Origin: Saprospiraceae bacterium
Lineage (GTDB): Bacteria > Bacteroidota > Bacteroidia > Chitinophagales > Saprospiraceae
Direction: 5' to 3'
Assembly: GCA_019638455.1 (NCBI GenBank)
Contig: JAHBTU010000002.1
Span: forward strand, 530,501-594,500
DNA length: 64,000 nt
The notes beneath the pieces are model-generated. The model made no database searches. It was not told the origin of the DNA and saw nothing but the letters and a program-made list of their open reading frames with translations. The position numbers and the translations under genes were made by a program. Of the stretch, positions 9,501-16,640 are shown one piece after another. The first letter of the stretch is position 1. Each line of letters opens with the position of its first letter.

Positions 9501-10619
9501 GGAAAAGTTAGGGCCTGATGATGAGCCTGTGCCGTTAAGTGTGACGGTTGTTTGAACGCAGGTAAGGGTACCGGGTGGGCCAGCGACTGCTGTGGGAGGG
9601 GTTAGGTTGGCATTGATAGTGAAAGTGGTCACACGGGTGCAGCCGTTGTCGTCCGTCACGGTGAGGGAGTGTTGTCCGGGTTGTGAATAGGAAGCGGGAT
9701 TGCCAGCATCACCGTTCGACCAGTTGTAGGAGTAAGGTGGGGTGCCACCTGTGGCGTTAGCTGTTACGTTGACAGAGGGGTTGGCGCAAGTGATAAGCCC
9801 GGCAGGGGTTGCGGTGGCGTTGAGTATTGGCGGTTGGGTGATGGTCGCCGTCGCCGTGGCGGTGCCGCTGCCGCTTGAGCCAGTCACGGTGACGGTATAG
9901 TTGCCAGCCGTCAGGTTGATGGCAGTAGGATTCGTCTGGCCGTTGCTCCAGAGATAAGTGTAGGGGGGCGCACCACCGCTAGCCTCCACGGTGACACTGC
10001 CATTGTTGCCGCCAAAACATGAAACGTTGGTGATATTCACGATGGTGGCGGTTACTGCTGGCGGGGCTTCAAAGGGCACGGTTTCCAATGCTGCGATGGG
10101 GAAGTCACCGTTATCGTTGCCGTTGCCATTGGTGAAATTTCCGATGAAATAAAATCTAACGATGTTGCCTGCGGCGCTGGCAGGCGAGGTCCAGTTGAAA
10201 TTCCAAGACACGGAGCCGCCTCCAAAATTTTTCCCGTTTCGGTGTTCGATATATTCTCGACCGCCAAAAAACTCGGTTCCGGTCTCGCTATTCACAGCTG
10301 CCAAGTCACCAGCATTGGCATTGCTTCCGTTCACGGCGACTAATTGGAAGCCACCTTTGGCTGGCGTGCCTGCCGTAGGAGTCATCGTGAGCGTGAGCGG
10401 GTACAGGGTATTCGGCTGGATGGTGGATGGCAGGCCGCTGATTTCAACGTTGCCGTTGTAGCCGTTGGGGTTGCCGCCACCGTGGCAGTTGTTGCAATGC
10501 CCATCGAAAGGTGCTCCAGTTCGGCCAGTGGGTGGGTTGCCATTATTGGCGAGCCAAACGAGTACCCCTATGAGGAGGCCAATAGTGGGGAGCAAGCGGG
10601 AGTTGCGGATTGAGCTCAT
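6516..10619 (-). CDS. Giant SprB-repeat/PKD-like surface protein with T9SS sorting domain
   Basis: 1367 residues. Order: Sec signal (LLPTIGLLIGVLVWLA); a 'choice-of-anchor V' type domain at about 35-185, opened by HCNNCHGG; a SprB repeat (SCFGGNNGSVTVEASGG, then PPYTYLWSNG) near 200-260; about six Ig/PKD-like modules at 260-800 (TYTLQVTNSTNGCTSTAS, YSWSGPGGFTSNQQNP repeated); further SprB repeats at 800-1130; a HYR-like domain (PPTITCPGDINLCG) near 1150-1220; and a type A T9SS sorting domain (YPNPTSSSFRLDT ... KICVVKWIKTD). The protein should cross the outer membrane by T9SS and stay on the cell surface as an adhesin, possibly for gliding. Very rich in N, T, G and S. Confidence 0.9.
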   Translation of the reverse strand: MSSIRNSRLLPTIGLLIGVLVWLANNGNPPTGRTGAPFDGHCNNCHGGGNPNGYNGNVEISGLPSTIQPNTLYPLTLTMTPTAGTPAKGGFQLVAVNGSNANAGDLAAVNSETGTEFFGGREYIEHRNGKNFGGGSVSWNFNWTSPASAAGNIVRFYFIGNFTNGNGNDNGDFPIAALETVPFEAPPAVTATIVNITNVSCFGGNNGSVTVEASGGAPPYTYLWSNGQTNPTAINLTAGNYTVTVTGSSGSGTATATATITQPPILNATATPAGLITCANPSVNVTANATGGTPPYSYNWSNGDAGNPASYSQPGQHSLTVTDDNGCTRVTTFTINANLTPPTAVAGPPGTLTCVQTTVTLNGTGSSSGPNFSYLWTASAGGNIVSGATTLMPTVNAAGTYTLQVTNSTNGCTSTASTTVTSNINPPDISATGGTLTCASNSVVITANSNTPGVSYSWSGPGGFTSNQQNPTVSVPGSYVVTVTNPANNCTNTATANVAQNTTPPTVSASVNGILTCVVTSVQITVSTNATNPTFAWSGPGGYTSNQQSPNVSVPGNYTATVTNTANGCTASSTVTVNQNIATPGANASVSGPITCLDTIVQLAGSSPSQPVTFAWSGPNNFVSNQPNPNVNTPGNYTLTVTWGTNGCTSTSSVTVIQNTTPPAASIATPPNLNCNNPTVQLNASASSQGPNFTYLWTTPNGNIVSGANTLTPIVNAAGNYNLLVTNTTNGCTSTATATVFQTPPVSASATATPVSCNGGANGSATVAANGGAGGFVFAWSNGASTATIGNLPAGTYIVTVTDAENCTSTASATVTQPAALAANATATAETSNGANDGTATAAPTGGTPGYSYQWNNGDTTPTIINLEPGSYTVTVTDANNCSTVQTVTVNSFNCSITASVSATNISCNGANDGSATVAVEGAAPPIAYIWSNGDTTATITDLSPGTYTVSIVDANDCPASLSVSIFEPPALSANATATAETASNANDGTASALPTGGTEPYSYEWSNGDTTAVITGLAPGSYSVSVTDANGCIASQTVIVNAFNCAITASIAVANASCPETSDGQATVTLEGGSLPFTYLWSNGDTTATTPNLSVGIYSVTVVDADGCFAAQTDTVASGDVQPPTITCPGDINLCGADLVNYPAPNVSDNCSLGNNQAVLISGLPSGSAFNDGITVQTFRVTDASGNSSTCSFKVTVNPLPDILVDTIIFDSLALGIGSIQITPVGGTPPYIFIWRKNGEFFSNEEDLENLNAGIYSLLIIDASACQTQLAPITISNTVSADDIFETEAYIRLYPNPTSSSFRLDTKGFTPAAAQILNAQGQLMQRLSPAELTDEVPVAHLPAGFYYLQLATDKGKICVVKWIKTD

Positions 10620-10663
10620 GCGAAAATTGTGTAGTTGTGAAAAAGTAGAGTAAAAAAAACAGG

Positions 10664-10671
10664 CAAAAGTA
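10664..10671 (-). promoter_or_regulatory. Candidate -7 box for the SprB-like gene
   Basis: Minus strand TACTTTTG matches TAnnTTTG exactly, 44 bp upstream of the start at 10619. The -33 region is not clear. The remaining ~150 bp up to the divergent gene at 10818 are AT-rich with no other clear signal. Confidence 0.45.
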
Positions 10672-10817
10672 GATGCTCTATACGGCCATTTTCGCTGTTC
10701 GGGTTTTTAAAAGAATGTTTCTTTTTGTCAAAAAGCTTAAAAACAAAAAACCATTAGCGAGCAACATTTGATTTGCAAGAAACGCAATACCTTAGAGGCT
10801 GATACCAACACACGAAT

Positions 10818-11189
10818 ATGTCAGAAGAACCCAAACAGGAATCATCCTTCGAACGCCTGCTCGACAAAAGCCTTCAGCATATCGAGACGCGCTGGGAGTA
10901 TTACTCGCTCACAGCCACCGAAAAAATATCAGGTGCCGCATCCGCCTTTGCTGGTATGTTGATTATCATCGTGTTCGCATTGGTGATTCTGTTTTTTCTC
11001 AGCATCGGCTTTGCCGTGTGGCTTGGCGATTATCTCGACAATCGGGCAGGTGGGTTTGTGTTGGCAGGCTTGATATTTGTTCCCGTGGCCGCGATTGCCT
11101 ATCACTTCATTCCACCGCTGGTTCGTTCCAAAATCATTCACAACATGTTACAGGATGAAACTACTGAAGACGAAAACACACGTGGATAA
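10818..11189 (+). CDS. Phage-holin-superfamily (DUF1469/YqjE-like) membrane protein
   Basis: 123 residues. An acidic N-terminus (residues 1-40) is followed by two strong membrane segments (MLIIIVFALVILFFLSIGFAVW and GGFVLAGLIFVPVAAIAYHF), with the polar stretch GDYLDNRAG between them, and an acidic tail. This is the layout of the DUF1469 'holin-X/YqjE' family. These are not lysis proteins; they usually sit in small operons with YtxH-like proteins and are tied to envelope stress. Its 3' end overlaps the next gene by 35 bp. It is first of three co-directional genes. Confidence 0.72.
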   Translation: MSEEPKQESSFERLLDKSLQHIETRWEYYSLTATEKISGAASAFAGMLIIIVFALVILFFLSIGFAVWLGDYLDNRAGGFVLAGLIFVPVAAIAYHFIPPLVRSKIIHNMLQDETTEDENTRG

Positions 11190-11637
11190 CCTTAGCGAGC
11201 TCAAAAGGCGAAAAGCCGAACTAAAGACCCGCCTTGAACGGGAGCAAGCAGACTTGCGCGCCACTTGGCAGGAAGTCCGTTCCGACTTTCGTCCAAGTCA
11301 ACTCGCTTCCAGCTTTGCCCAGTCGCTCCTTGGAATCTCCGAACCACCCGGCCCAGTAGCAACGGGGGTGGCCAATAGCTTGCGCGGGCCACTACATGTG
11401 GCCACCGACTTGCTGGTGGGCAATACCCGTGCGCGGGTGCTGCTCAAAATAGTGGCCCCGCTGTTGCTTGCTTATCTGCCCAACTTGTTTAAAAAAGCAA
11501 AGGGTGTATCGCTCCGTTCGTCGAAGGCCAAGTTGTACGGCGCTTTGCGAAGGGGCGTGGCGGATTTGCGCAGTCAGCTGAAACGCAAAAAGACAGACAC
11601 GCCCAACGAAACGGAAGACATTATCCAACCCTCCTGA
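11155..11637 (+). CDS. Conserved basic protein of the holin/YtxH operon (unknown function)
   Basis: 160 residues from MKLLKTK. The upstream extension to 11077 lies inside the holin-like gene and was rejected. The N-terminus (SELKRRKAELKTRLEREQADLRATWQEVRSDFRPS) looks like an amphipathic helix or short coiled coil. A mid-part hydrophobic segment (LLKIVAPLLLAYLPNLF) could be a membrane anchor, followed by a very basic tail (SSKAKLYGALRRGVADLRSQLKRKK). I do not recognise a named domain. The operon position suggests an inner-membrane-associated partner of the two flanking small membrane proteins. Confidence 0.65.
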   Translation: MKLLKTKTHVDNLSELKRRKAELKTRLEREQADLRATWQEVRSDFRPSQLASSFAQSLLGISEPPGPVATGVANSLRGPLHVATDLLVGNTRARVLLKIVAPLLLAYLPNLFKKAKGVSLRSSKAKLYGALRRGVADLRSQLKRKKTDTPNETEDIIQPS

Positions 11638-11656
11638 TTTTGTTTGAACAAACAAC

Positions 11657-11878
11657 ATGACCATGGAAAAACGCAACACACTCGGACTGTTATTGGTGGG
11701 TGCCTTAGCGGGTGGGGCCGTGTATTTTCTCTTTTTCACCGAGCGCGGGAGGAAAATGCTCGACCGTTTGACCAACATGGCCACCGACAAATTGGATGAA
11801 TGGTTGGCAGAGCTGGAAAGGGAGCTTGAGGTGGTGGAAGACGAGGTCGAAAAAGACGCTTCCATGGGCCATTCCTGA
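11657..11878 (+). CDS. YtxH-like small membrane protein
   Basis: 73 residues; the second methionine (11663) is an equally good start. One membrane segment with small residues (LGLLLVGALAGGAVYFLFF) is followed by TERGRKMLDRLTNMATDKLD, a typical YtxH pattern (glycine-rich helix, then TxxGRKxR and an amphipathic helix), and an acidic tail (AELERELEVVEDEVEK). YtxH proteins are general-stress membrane proteins of unknown mechanism. Third gene of the 10818-11878 operon, 19 bp after the previous stop. Confidence 0.75.
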   Translation: MTMEKRNTLGLLLVGALAGGAVYFLFFTERGRKMLDRLTNMATDKLDEWLAELERELEVVEDEVEKDASMGHS

Positions 11879-11880
11879 CC

Positions 11881-11993
11881 ACACCACTGGACATTATTTT
11901 TGTGCTGCAAAAACGCAAAATGCAGCAAATCAATGAGTATTTTGCTTTGCGTCTTTGTGGCTTCGTGGCAAATTTGAAAATGTCCAATAGTGT
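11881..11993 (+). repeat. Miniature palindromic element, family B, copy 1
   Basis: A 113-bp element with imperfect 15-bp inverted ends: ACACCACTGGACATT at the left and AATGTCCAATAGTGT at the right. The middle carries GCAGCAAATCAATGAG and CTTTGCGTCTTTGTGGCTTC. A second copy in the same orientation, with better-matched ends and a longer internal palindrome, lies at 48989-49109. It fills the gap between YtxH and the MarR-GNAT gene and may fold as a terminator between these convergent genes. Confidence 0.72.
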
Positions 11994-12008
11994 GATTCCT
12001 GACCCTTT

Positions 12009-12962
12009 TCAGAACACTATTTCCATCTGAATATTTGCCCGCTTGAACTCTTGACTGTCCAAAGGCACCACGCGAAAACCGAGTTTGAAATACAAGTTGA
12101 TGGCCTGAAAGGCCTTTGTGTTGGAATATAGAAACACCCGTTTTGCGCCGAGTTTTCGCGCCCTTTCCAGCGCCGCCCAACCCAGTTTTTCCCCGATTTT
12201 CAACCCCCGCGCCTTTTCTGCCACGGTCATTTTAGCCAGCTCGAACGACCCGTTGCCAAACGGTTGCAGTGCGACCGTGCCGATGATTTCATGGTCTTTT
12301 TCGGCCAGCAGAACCGCCCCGCCGCCGCTGAGAAAATACTTTTCTGGTTGGCCAAGCGTCTCCCGGTCTATTTCTTCCACTTCAAAATCCTTCGCAATCC
12401 AGATAAGGTTCAATCTCTCCCAAGCCGCCTGATGGCGCGGCTCATAGTCAATGATGCGCACCGACTGCTCGGCTCTGTCGTGGGCGATACGTTTGGCGAC
12501 ATCCAAAAAACGCTCCTGCTCGAGGCGTGCCTCCACCTCGCTGATGGCCTTGAGCAAGGGCGTTTCCCCTTCGCAGATTTCTTCGAGAGCTGCTTCTATC
12601 ACGCTCCATGCAGGCTCCATTTTCGCTACCAAATCAAGCGCTAGCGGCGAAAGGCTGAGCAGTCGGCGGCGTGAATCGGTTTTGTCTTTGAGCGAGCGAA
12701 TCCACTTTTTCTGCTCCATTTCGCGCACCAAAGCAATGACCGAGGGATGGGCGTAGCCGATTTCGTTGGCAAGGTCGAGAATCCCCAGCGGTGATTTTTT
12801 TGAAAGCGTGTACACCACAGGCCAAAACTTTGGCTCGAATTCGATGCCGAAATGCTGGTAAATCATGGCACCGTCTTTGCGTAGATTGTCGGCAAGCCGT
12901 TGCAGGCGCGTGGAAATGGCGAGATACCCCGCCGCGTCAATGATGTTGGATGTATGTTTCAT
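12009..12962 (-). CDS. Fused MarR-type regulator and GNAT acetyltransferase
   Basis: 317 residues from MKHTSNIID. The N-terminal ~150 residues form a MarR winged helix (LGILDLANEIGYAHPSVIALVREMEQKKWI, then DKTDSRRRLLSLSPLALDLV, the wing with the DxR pattern). The C-terminal ~155 residues are a GNAT domain (AVLLAEKDHEIIGTVALQ, ELAKMTVAEKARGLKIGEKLGWAALERARKLG, YFKLGFRVVPL). This bifunctional architecture is widespread in Bacteroidota; ligand and target are unknown. The start was chosen because a strong promoter ends 5 bp before it; the frame is open 31 codons further upstream, but that would place the promoter inside the gene. Confidence 0.87.
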   Translation of the reverse strand: MKHTSNIIDAAGYLAISTRLQRLADNLRKDGAMIYQHFGIEFEPKFWPVVYTLSKKSPLGILDLANEIGYAHPSVIALVREMEQKKWIRSLKDKTDSRRRLLSLSPLALDLVAKMEPAWSVIEAALEEICEGETPLLKAISEVEARLEQERFLDVAKRIAHDRAEQSVRIIDYEPRHQAAWERLNLIWIAKDFEVEEIDRETLGQPEKYFLSGGGAVLLAEKDHEIIGTVALQPFGNGSFELAKMTVAEKARGLKIGEKLGWAALERARKLGAKRVFLYSNTKAFQAINLYFKLGFRVVPLDSQEFKRANIQMEIVF

Positions 12963-12967
12963 GTCTG

Positions 12968-13000
12968 CAAAACTACGTTGTTGACTACTTATTTTGCAAA
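12968..13000 (-). promoter_or_regulatory. Bacteroidota-type promoter of the MarR-GNAT gene, predicting a leaderless mRNA
   Basis: On the minus strand TTTG (12997-13000), 21 bp, then TAGTTTTG (12968-12975), an exact -33/-7 pair. The -7 box ends 5 bp before the ATG at 12962, so transcription should begin at or within a base or two of the start codon. Confidence 0.62.
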
Positions 13001-13091
13001 TGATTTTTTTCAATTTGCAGGATGAACCGCGTCGTGAGTGTCTTTTGCAAGGCAACTTCGGCGTTTACTCCTTTTTTCGGCGGGCAAACCC

Positions 13092-13099
13092 TACCTTTG
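13092..13099 (+). promoter_or_regulatory. Candidate -7 box for metK
   Basis: TACCTTTG matches TAnnTTTG exactly, 153 bp upstream of metK. The leader that would result contains two short inverted repeats (CCCATG/CATGGG at 13159-13172 and ATCCCG/CGGGAT near 13193-13210), the second a possible attenuator-like hairpin. No known SAM riboswitch was recognised. Confidence 0.42.
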
Positions 13100-13252
13100 C
13101 GGCGCTTTTTAGCAGTGGAGCGAAACGCAAGAGTAAACATGACAAACTCGCTGCCCTCCCCATGAACATGGGTTTTCGTTTCGTCAAATTCAATCCCGGT
13201 ATTTCGGGATAGACCAACTATCGTTCATAATTTCATAATTTTTCATTAAGAA

Positions 13253-14515
13253 ATGCCATACCTCTTCACTTCCGAATCCGTGTCAGAAGGTCATCCCGAC
13301 AAAGTATCCGACCAAATCAGCGATGCCATCCTCGACGCATTTTTGGTGCAAGACCCCGAATCCAAAGTAGCTTGCGAGACGCTGGTGACTACCGGCCTCG
13401 TCGTAGTCGCAGGCGAGGTGCGCTCCAAAGCTTATGTGGACGTGCAGGAAACTGCTCGCCGCACCATCGAAAAAATCGGCTACACAAAAGCCGAGTACCA
13501 GTTTGAAGCCAAGAGCTGCGGTGTCATCAGCGCCATTCACGAGCAAAGCCCCGACATCGCGCAAGGCGTGGATGTGGGCAAAAAAAGCGAGGATGAGCAG
13601 GGCGCGGGCGACCAAGGCATGATGTTCGGCTATGCTACTAACGAGACGGACAACTATATGCCGCTTGCTCTCGAACTCGCGCATCTGCTGTTGCGCGAAC
13701 TCGCGGCCATTCGTAAAGAAGGCAAGCAGATGAAGTATCTGCGACCCGACGCAAAAAGCCAAGTCACTATCGAATACACCGACAAGCACGTTCCTAAAAA
13801 GATTGATGCCATCGTTGTCAGCACGCAACACGACGATTTCGACACGGAGGAGAAAATGCAGGCACGCATTGCCGCCGATGTGCAAAAAATCCTCATCCCG
13901 CGTGTGAAGAAGCACCTGCCCAAACGGGTGCAAAGACTCTTCACTCCCGACATCAAATACTATATCAACCCCACTGGCAAATTCGTCATAGGCGGGCCAC
14001 ATGGCGACACGGGGCTTACCGGTCGCAAAATCATCGTGGACACCTACGGTGGCAAAGGCGCGCACGGCGGCGGTGCTTTTAGCGGGAAAGACTCTTCCAA
14101 GGTGGACCGCTCGGCAGCTTATGCCACACGCCATATCGCCAAAAACCTGGTGGCTTCCGGCCTGTGCAGCCAAGCTTTGGTGCAGGTCGCATACGCCATC
14201 GGAATAGCGCAGCCCGTCGGGCTTTATGTCAACACTTATGGCACTTGCAAGGTGAAGGGCTTGAGCGATGGCGAAATCGCGCAAAAACTCCTCAAGATTT
14301 TCGACTTGCGCCCAGCAGCCATCGTGCGGCGTTTTGGCTTGAAAAATCCGATTTTTTCGGAAACCGCTGCTTATGGCCATTTTGGTCGCGAGCCGCAAAA
14401 GAAAAAAGTTCAAATCGGCCTGAACGGCTCCACGAAAACCCTCGAGGTAGAGACCTTCACCTGGGAAAAACTCGACGCGGTGAACGACATCAAAAAGGCT
14501 TTTGGGCTGAACTGA
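13253..14515 (+). CDS. metK: S-adenosylmethionine synthetase
   Basis: Makes SAM from methionine and ATP in the cytosol. 420 residues, standard for Bacteroidota MetK. Signatures: [19 protein letters not shown] (ATP-binding histidine) at the start, the hexapeptide-type motif [12 protein letters not shown], the C-terminal [12 protein letters not shown] with the phosphate-binding loop, and [16 protein letters not shown]. The start [13 protein letters not shown] is the usual one. Single-gene unit: own -7 candidate upstream and a strong terminator downstream. Confidence 0.97.
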   Translation: MPYLFTSESVSEGHPDKVSDQISDAILDAFLVQDPESKVACETLVTTGLVVVAGEVRSKAYVDVQETARRTIEKIGYTKAEYQFEAKSCGVISAIHEQSPDIAQGVDVGKKSEDEQGAGDQGMMFGYATNETDNYMPLALELAHLLLRELAAIRKEGKQMKYLRPDAKSQVTIEYTDKHVPKKIDAIVVSTQHDDFDTEEKMQARIAADVQKILIPRVKKHLPKRVQRLFTPDIKYYINPTGKFVIGGPHGDTGLTGRKIIVDTYGGKGAHGGGAFSGKDSSKVDRSAAYATRHIAKNLVASGLCSQALVQVAYAIGIAQPVGLYVNTYGTCKVKGLSDGEIAQKLLKIFDLRPAAIVRRFGLKNPIFSETAAYGHFGREPQKKKVQIGLNGSTKTLEVETFTWEKLDAVNDIKKAFGLN

Positions 14516-14543
14516 TGCCCGAACATCGCTAACCTTTGGGATG

Positions 14544-14582
14544 CAGGTGCTTCACCGGATAGTGAGGCACCTGTTTTTTTTT
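14544..14582 (+). terminator. Rho-independent terminator of metK
   Basis: A 12-bp stem, CAGGTGCTTCAC / GTGAGGCACCTG, with a 6-base loop and one G-T pair, followed by nine T. It begins 28 bp after the metK stop. Confidence 0.9.
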
Positions 14583-14620
14583 GTGTCACCGCGACAAGTC
14601 CAATAACTTGCGGCCCGGTC

Positions 14621-16132
14621 ATGTCCATTTTTCAAACCATCATAAAAGCTTTCATCGTCGGCACGGAGCGCCACCCGCTATCCGAAAAGGCTTTGGTCCC
14701 CTTGAACATTTTTCCTTCCCCTGACCCCGCGCAAACGCTTATGGAAGCACTCGCAACAACTCACCTGTTGAAGCATGCCGCCTCCCCGCTCGCGGTCGCC
14801 GCTCCATCCGCCACTGTTCCTTCCTCACCAGCAGATGAGGCAACGTATTGCAACGATGCCGCTGCAAAAGACCTGTGGCTCCTGTTGTCGGGGCATCATA
14901 TAAATGCGCTGCCGGAGTTTGTGGAGCTGGCGGCTCAAAACCATCTCTTTGTGCCCCCCGAACTGCTGCCCGAGTTGTTGGAGCGGGCAGCCCGCGATAC
15001 TAATTTAGCGGATAAAATTCGACCTGTATTGGGGACGCGCGGCGAGTGGCTGGCTCATCAAAACCCACAATGGAGCGAAGTGGTCAGGGATGAGGAAATG
15101 GATTGGCTCACCAATACTTTTGCGGAACGCAAAAAACTGCTGCGATTGACTCGTGCCCGCAACCCTCTGTTGGCGCTTGCTTGGCTCGAAAAAACATGGT
15201 CGCAGGAGACAGCGGACCACAAAGCCCAATTCATTGACATACTGCAAGTTCGCCTGTCAGCGACGGATGAGGATTTGTTGGAGAGGGCACTTTTGGACAA
15301 GAGCCGTGAAGTGCGCCATGCGGCGGCCAGCGTTTTGATGAAGTTGCCGGAAAGTCGTTTTTTTTCATCAACCGTCCATTTTTTCAGGGAAAGGTTTGCG
15401 TCGGCCTTTTCGCATGATGGAGGCATTGCCGATTCTTTTTTAAAAAAGACTCTGCCCGACCTTTCGGAAGAGGCTATTGCCCCTTGGTTCGCGCTTTTGC
15501 CGAAAGAAGCCTCTGGAGATTGGCGTGTAGCGTTGTTCCGCTGTTTGCTTCGCCTGCTTCCACCCGCCCAACTACTTCTGTTGAGTGGTCAGCCATGCGA
15601 GCGCGTACTTGACACGCTTGACAGGTCCAACAATGCGGATGCGCTGTTGTCATCCATCGTCGGCCACAAAGACGGGCAATGGACAGGCGCGGTGCTACGG
15701 CGCTTCACCCGCGATTTTCGTCATGCGTTGTGGCGAAACAAAGAAATGGAAGCGTTTCTTGCACTTTTTGCGGAGAAGGCCATGGTGTTTTTCGGACAAA
15801 ACAACTTGGTGATTGAGCATGACAATCAGATAGCGTTGCGAGCAGTGGAGGGGCATCGTCAGCCTTGGTCCAGAAATTTGTTGGAGTGTCTTTTGGAGCA
15901 GTATCGCCGCCCTGCTTATGGTAGCGGGGCTATTCCCGGTTGGCATTTTGCTTCAGCGCTTCAGACGGCGGCGTACCACTGCGACCCACGCGAGGCGACC
16001 CACGCCGCTTTGGTGCGCGATTATTTGCAAAACCCGCCCAAAGCACGGCCCAAAGAGTTTGAGACGTTTTTGGCAATTATTCGGTTCCGGTTGAAAATGC
16101 GGGAACATCTTTTGTCGGCAGAAGAGCATTAA
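14621..16132 (+). CDS. DUF5691 family protein
   Basis: 503 residues, no signal peptide. The opening IIKAFIVGTERHPL and the later LPEFVELAAQNHLFVPPELLPELLERA, RGEWLAHQNPQW and LLRLTRARNPLLALAWLEKTW fit DUF5691. The middle is helical with HEAT-like runs (DEDLLERALLDKSREVRHAAASVLMKLP). In other genomes DUF5691 genes lie beside a SWIM zinc-finger protein, a MoxR-type AAA ATPase and a VWA protein, a presumed metal-insertion chaperone set. None of these partners follows here: the next gene is convergent aroQ. So this copy is either an orphan or the operon is split. Function unknown. Confidence 0.75.
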   Translation: MSIFQTIIKAFIVGTERHPLSEKALVPLNIFPSPDPAQTLMEALATTHLLKHAASPLAVAAPSATVPSSPADEATYCNDAAAKDLWLLLSGHHINALPEFVELAAQNHLFVPPELLPELLERAARDTNLADKIRPVLGTRGEWLAHQNPQWSEVVRDEEMDWLTNTFAERKKLLRLTRARNPLLALAWLEKTWSQETADHKAQFIDILQVRLSATDEDLLERALLDKSREVRHAAASVLMKLPESRFFSSTVHFFRERFASAFSHDGGIADSFLKKTLPDLSEEAIAPWFALLPKEASGDWRVALFRCLLRLLPPAQLLLLSGQPCERVLDTLDRSNNADALLSSIVGHKDGQWTGAVLRRFTRDFRHALWRNKEMEAFLALFAEKAMVFFGQNNLVIEHDNQIALRAVEGHRQPWSRNLLECLLEQYRRPAYGSGAIPGWHFASALQTAAYHCDPREATHAALVRDYLQNPPKARPKEFETFLAIIRFRLKMREHLLSAEEH

Positions 16133-16161
16133 CAAGAAAAACAGACAGTAGCAAAACCATG

Positions 16162-16590
16162 TCATGTCCGCTCGTGATTGAGCAGATACTGCACCGCCAG
16201 ACGATAGCCTTCGAGTCCTAAGCCGATGATGCTGCCCACACATTTTGCCGACAAAAATGAGTGGTGCCGAAAGGCCTCCCGCCGATATACATTACTAATG
16301 TGCACCTCCACAACGGGTGAGGGAATGGCCCCCACGGCATCGCCCAAGGCAATAGAGGTGTGGGTGAGCGCCCCGGCGTTGAGCACGATTCCATCCACTG
16401 AAAAGCCTGACTCGTGCAGCTTGTCAATGATTGCGCCTTCGTGGTTGCTCTGAAAATAGGCGAGGTCGGCCCCCGGGAAATCATTCTTCAGCACCCCGAA
16501 GTACTCGTCGAACGATTGGTGGCCATAAACCTCCGGCTCGCGTTTGCCCAACAAATTGAGATTGGGGCCGTTGATGATGAGAATTTTCAT
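16162..16590 (-). CDS. aroQ: Type II 3-dehydroquinate dehydratase
   Basis: Third step of the shikimate pathway: 3-dehydroquinate to 3-dehydroshikimate. 142 residues from MKILIINGPNLNLLG, the normal length. Seen: NLLGKREPEVYG with the catalytic tyrosine and the flexible-loop arginine, the substrate-binding NAGALTHTSIALGDA, and VEVHISNVYRREAFRHHSF with the catalytic histidine. A start 13 codons upstream is open but lacks similarity. The gene is convergent with DUF5691 (30 bp apart) and divergent from the next gene (50 bp between starts). Confidence 0.95.
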   Translation of the reverse strand: MKILIINGPNLNLLGKREPEVYGHQSFDEYFGVLKNDFPGADLAYFQSNHEGAIIDKLHESGFSVDGIVLNAGALTHTSIALGDAVGAIPSPVVEVHISNVYRREAFRHHSFLSAKCVGSIIGLGLEGYRLAVQYLLNHERT

Positions 16591-16640
16591 AAGTGCAAAT
16601 TTCTCCCGAATTTTGGAAGGTTTTTTCAAAAATCGAGACC

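Noticed and set aside
13100..13252. SAM riboswitch in the metK leader
   Set aside because: Only two short hairpins are visible; no conserved core of any SAM riboswitch class I can recognise.
13283..14413. 376-codon minus-strand ORF opposite metK
   Set aside because: Shadow of the highly conserved metK; no domain, no promoter, no coding character.
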